Shown here piece by piece: positions 62,972 through 64,000 of a DNA stretch of 64,000 bases (within the stretch, counting starts at the first letter, position 1; every line of letters starts with the position of its first letter). This DNA is from Pterobdella sp. o SKG-2022 (taxonomy: Eukaryota > Annelida > Clitellata > Hirudinida > Piscicolidae): contig OZ038321.1 in NCBI GenBank assembly GCA_964035795.1, positions 11,497,093 through 11,561,092 on the forward strand. Reading direction: 5' to 3'. The notes under the pieces were generated by a model that was given only the letters and a program-made list of their open reading frames with translations, did no database searches and was not told where the DNA came from. Made by a program: the position numbers and the translations under genes.

Positions 62972-64000
62972 TTATTGAAAATTACTGGCAAGTGACAATC
63001 TTTTTGGATCGGGTTTTTTGTAAGGCATGGGACCAGACTTTATATAGAAATTCTGTGCATTTCTACTATTGTTGAACAAAATATCCCCGTTATTATTACT
63101 AATATTCATCAAATTATTATTAGTATTTGCTTTATGGGTGACGTTTTGATTTTTGTTTAATGTATAAGATTTAACTCTCAATTCATCATATTCTTTCAAG
63201 TTCTGAGAGGGGTATGAGTTTTGATTGCCGTTATAATATGGATTGTAGAGTTTTTTGTTATATTGCAACGTCATATTACCAGATGTGTTGTTGTCTACTA
63301 ATTCACTACTTAAACTTTTACTTCTGTTTCCTAAAAAGTTATTCTCTATTCTAATATTATCGTAGATGTTTGAAGAAGCTTCATTTTTGTTAGAATCTAC
63401 AGATTCCTTGTTTTTTCCATAGCTATTTTCATGATTATACGGTATATCTATTAAGTTTTTGTTGATTCTATTGAAAGTGGGAGATTGCGCACGGATATTG
63501 AACGTATTATCTGAAGGACAACGTAGTCTATAAGGTCCTTTGGATGGCTCTAAATTGTTTGTTTCAGCCTTATCACAAACTATTTGCTTCTTTTGTTCTT
63601 TGTTGAATGTCAAATTTTTGAATGGTTTGAAGAATGGTGAGGTATGTGGTGATTTTGTTGGAGAAGTGGGGGTATTCTTTGCGGTTTCAACATCAACCTT
63701 TGTTGGTGACTTTTGGTTGTCTTTTTGGGATTTGTTCATCCGTGCAGACACTTCTGTTATTAACCAGTTCTTTGAGAAATATCTTTTAAAGTCCTTTAAT
63801 TGACGTTTATCACCTTCACTCTGAATACTTTTGTATTCTTTATCTTCATTAGTGCTATTAATAGTGTTATTATTTTTCACGCCATCATTGCTGCCTTTAT
63901 TGTTCTTTGCATTATTGTTATTATTGTTACTGTTGTTATAACCATCGATTTTATTTATGAGCATATTATTCAAACTGATGTTTTCATTACTATCATCCCC
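62972..64000 (-). CDS. Unrecognised Asn-rich protein, C-terminal exon (runs off window)
   Basis: An open minus-strand frame of at least 342 codons reaches the window edge and ends in a stop at 62972, after KKPDPKRLSLASNFQ. I do not recognise the family. Visible features: an Asn-rich start at the window edge, FKRYFSKNWLITEVSARMNK, a Pro/Ser/Thr block with repeated SPTK/TSPT motifs (possible proline-directed kinase sites), a Lys-rich stretch, a Tyr/Asn-rich second half and NRSKSLSSELV. Mostly disordered by composition, with no membrane segment. Low-complexity Asn runs resemble those in MCPH1 and RAD21 here, suggesting a genome-wide habit. The 5' part lies outside, so the domain that would identify it may be missing. 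Confidence 0.7.
   Translation of the reverse strand, partial: GDDSNENISLNNMLINKIDGYNNSNNNNNNAKNNKGSNDGVKNNNTINSTNEDKEYKSIQSEGDKRQLKDFKRYFSKNWLITEVSARMNKSQKDNQKSPTKVDVETAKNTPTSPTKSPHTSPFFKPFKNLTFNKEQKKQIVCDKAETNNLEPSKGPYRLRCPSDNTFNIRAQSPTFNRINKNLIDIPYNHENSYGKNKESVDSNKNEASSNIYDNIRIENNFLGNRSKSLSSELVDNNTSGNMTLQYNKKLYNPYYNGNQNSYPSQNLKEYDELRVKSYTLNKNQNVTHKANTNNNLMNISNNNGDILFNNSRNAQNFYIKSGPMPYKKPDPKRLSLASNFQ

Overview
The window is nuclear DNA of an animal. It is very AT-rich, its genes are broken by many short GT-AG introns, and it carries decayed non-LTR retrotransposons, tRNA-derived SINEs and inverted-repeat elements. The recognisable genes (anion-selective Cys-loop receptor, BNIP3, C-type lectin, RAD21, SIX homeobox, MCPH1, a giant C2H2 zinc-finger protein) are those of a bilaterian. 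Asn/Asp-rich low-complexity stretches inside RAD21 and MCPH1, together with the compact introns, would fit a fast-evolving lophotrochozoan such as an annelid (leech-like), but this is a guess and no marker here decides it.

Layout. 1-4.5 kb: AT-rich, no gene identified. 4.5-10.2 kb (+): ten to eleven exons of a glycine/glutamate-receptor-type chloride channel, 3' complete, 5' end not found. 11.5-12.7 kb (+): complete BNIP3 mitophagy receptor. 13-24.3 kb: a retrotransposon graveyard (LINE remnants of at least four kinds, mostly minus strand) holding one C-type lectin gene (-) at 17.5-18.7 kb. 24.7-27.7 kb: a foldback element, a SINE, a broken second C-type lectin (+), a MITE-like element, and a 540-bp compound (CTCA)n/(CTTA)n array. 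28.4-35.2 kb (+): RAD21 cohesin kleisin, 11 exons. 37.1-38.4 kb (-): a short, divergent SIX4/5-like homeobox gene convergent with RAD21. 40.7-41.6 kb: SINE and a LINE fragment with an inverted 5' half. 42.2-48.2 kb (+): MCPH1/microcephalin with three BRCT domains. 48.7-57.8 kb (-): a ~2,425-residue protein with about 33 C2H2 fingers, convergent with MCPH1. 58-63 kb: mostly no gene, with a LINE fragment. 63.0-64 kb (-): 3' exon of an unrecognised Asn-rich protein running off the window.

For the seven main genes I joined exons by hand using reading-frame phase, splice signals and similarity to known families; all phases are mutually consistent. RAD21 and MCPH1 both act on mitotic chromosome structure, but nothing suggests the neighbourhood is a functional cluster. 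I found no CRISPR, bacterial feature or true tRNA gene. No clearly new biological system is evident. The most unusual items are the paired many-finger zinc protein, the receptor with a changed pore 6' residue, the retrotransposon inversion and the small inverted-repeat elements.
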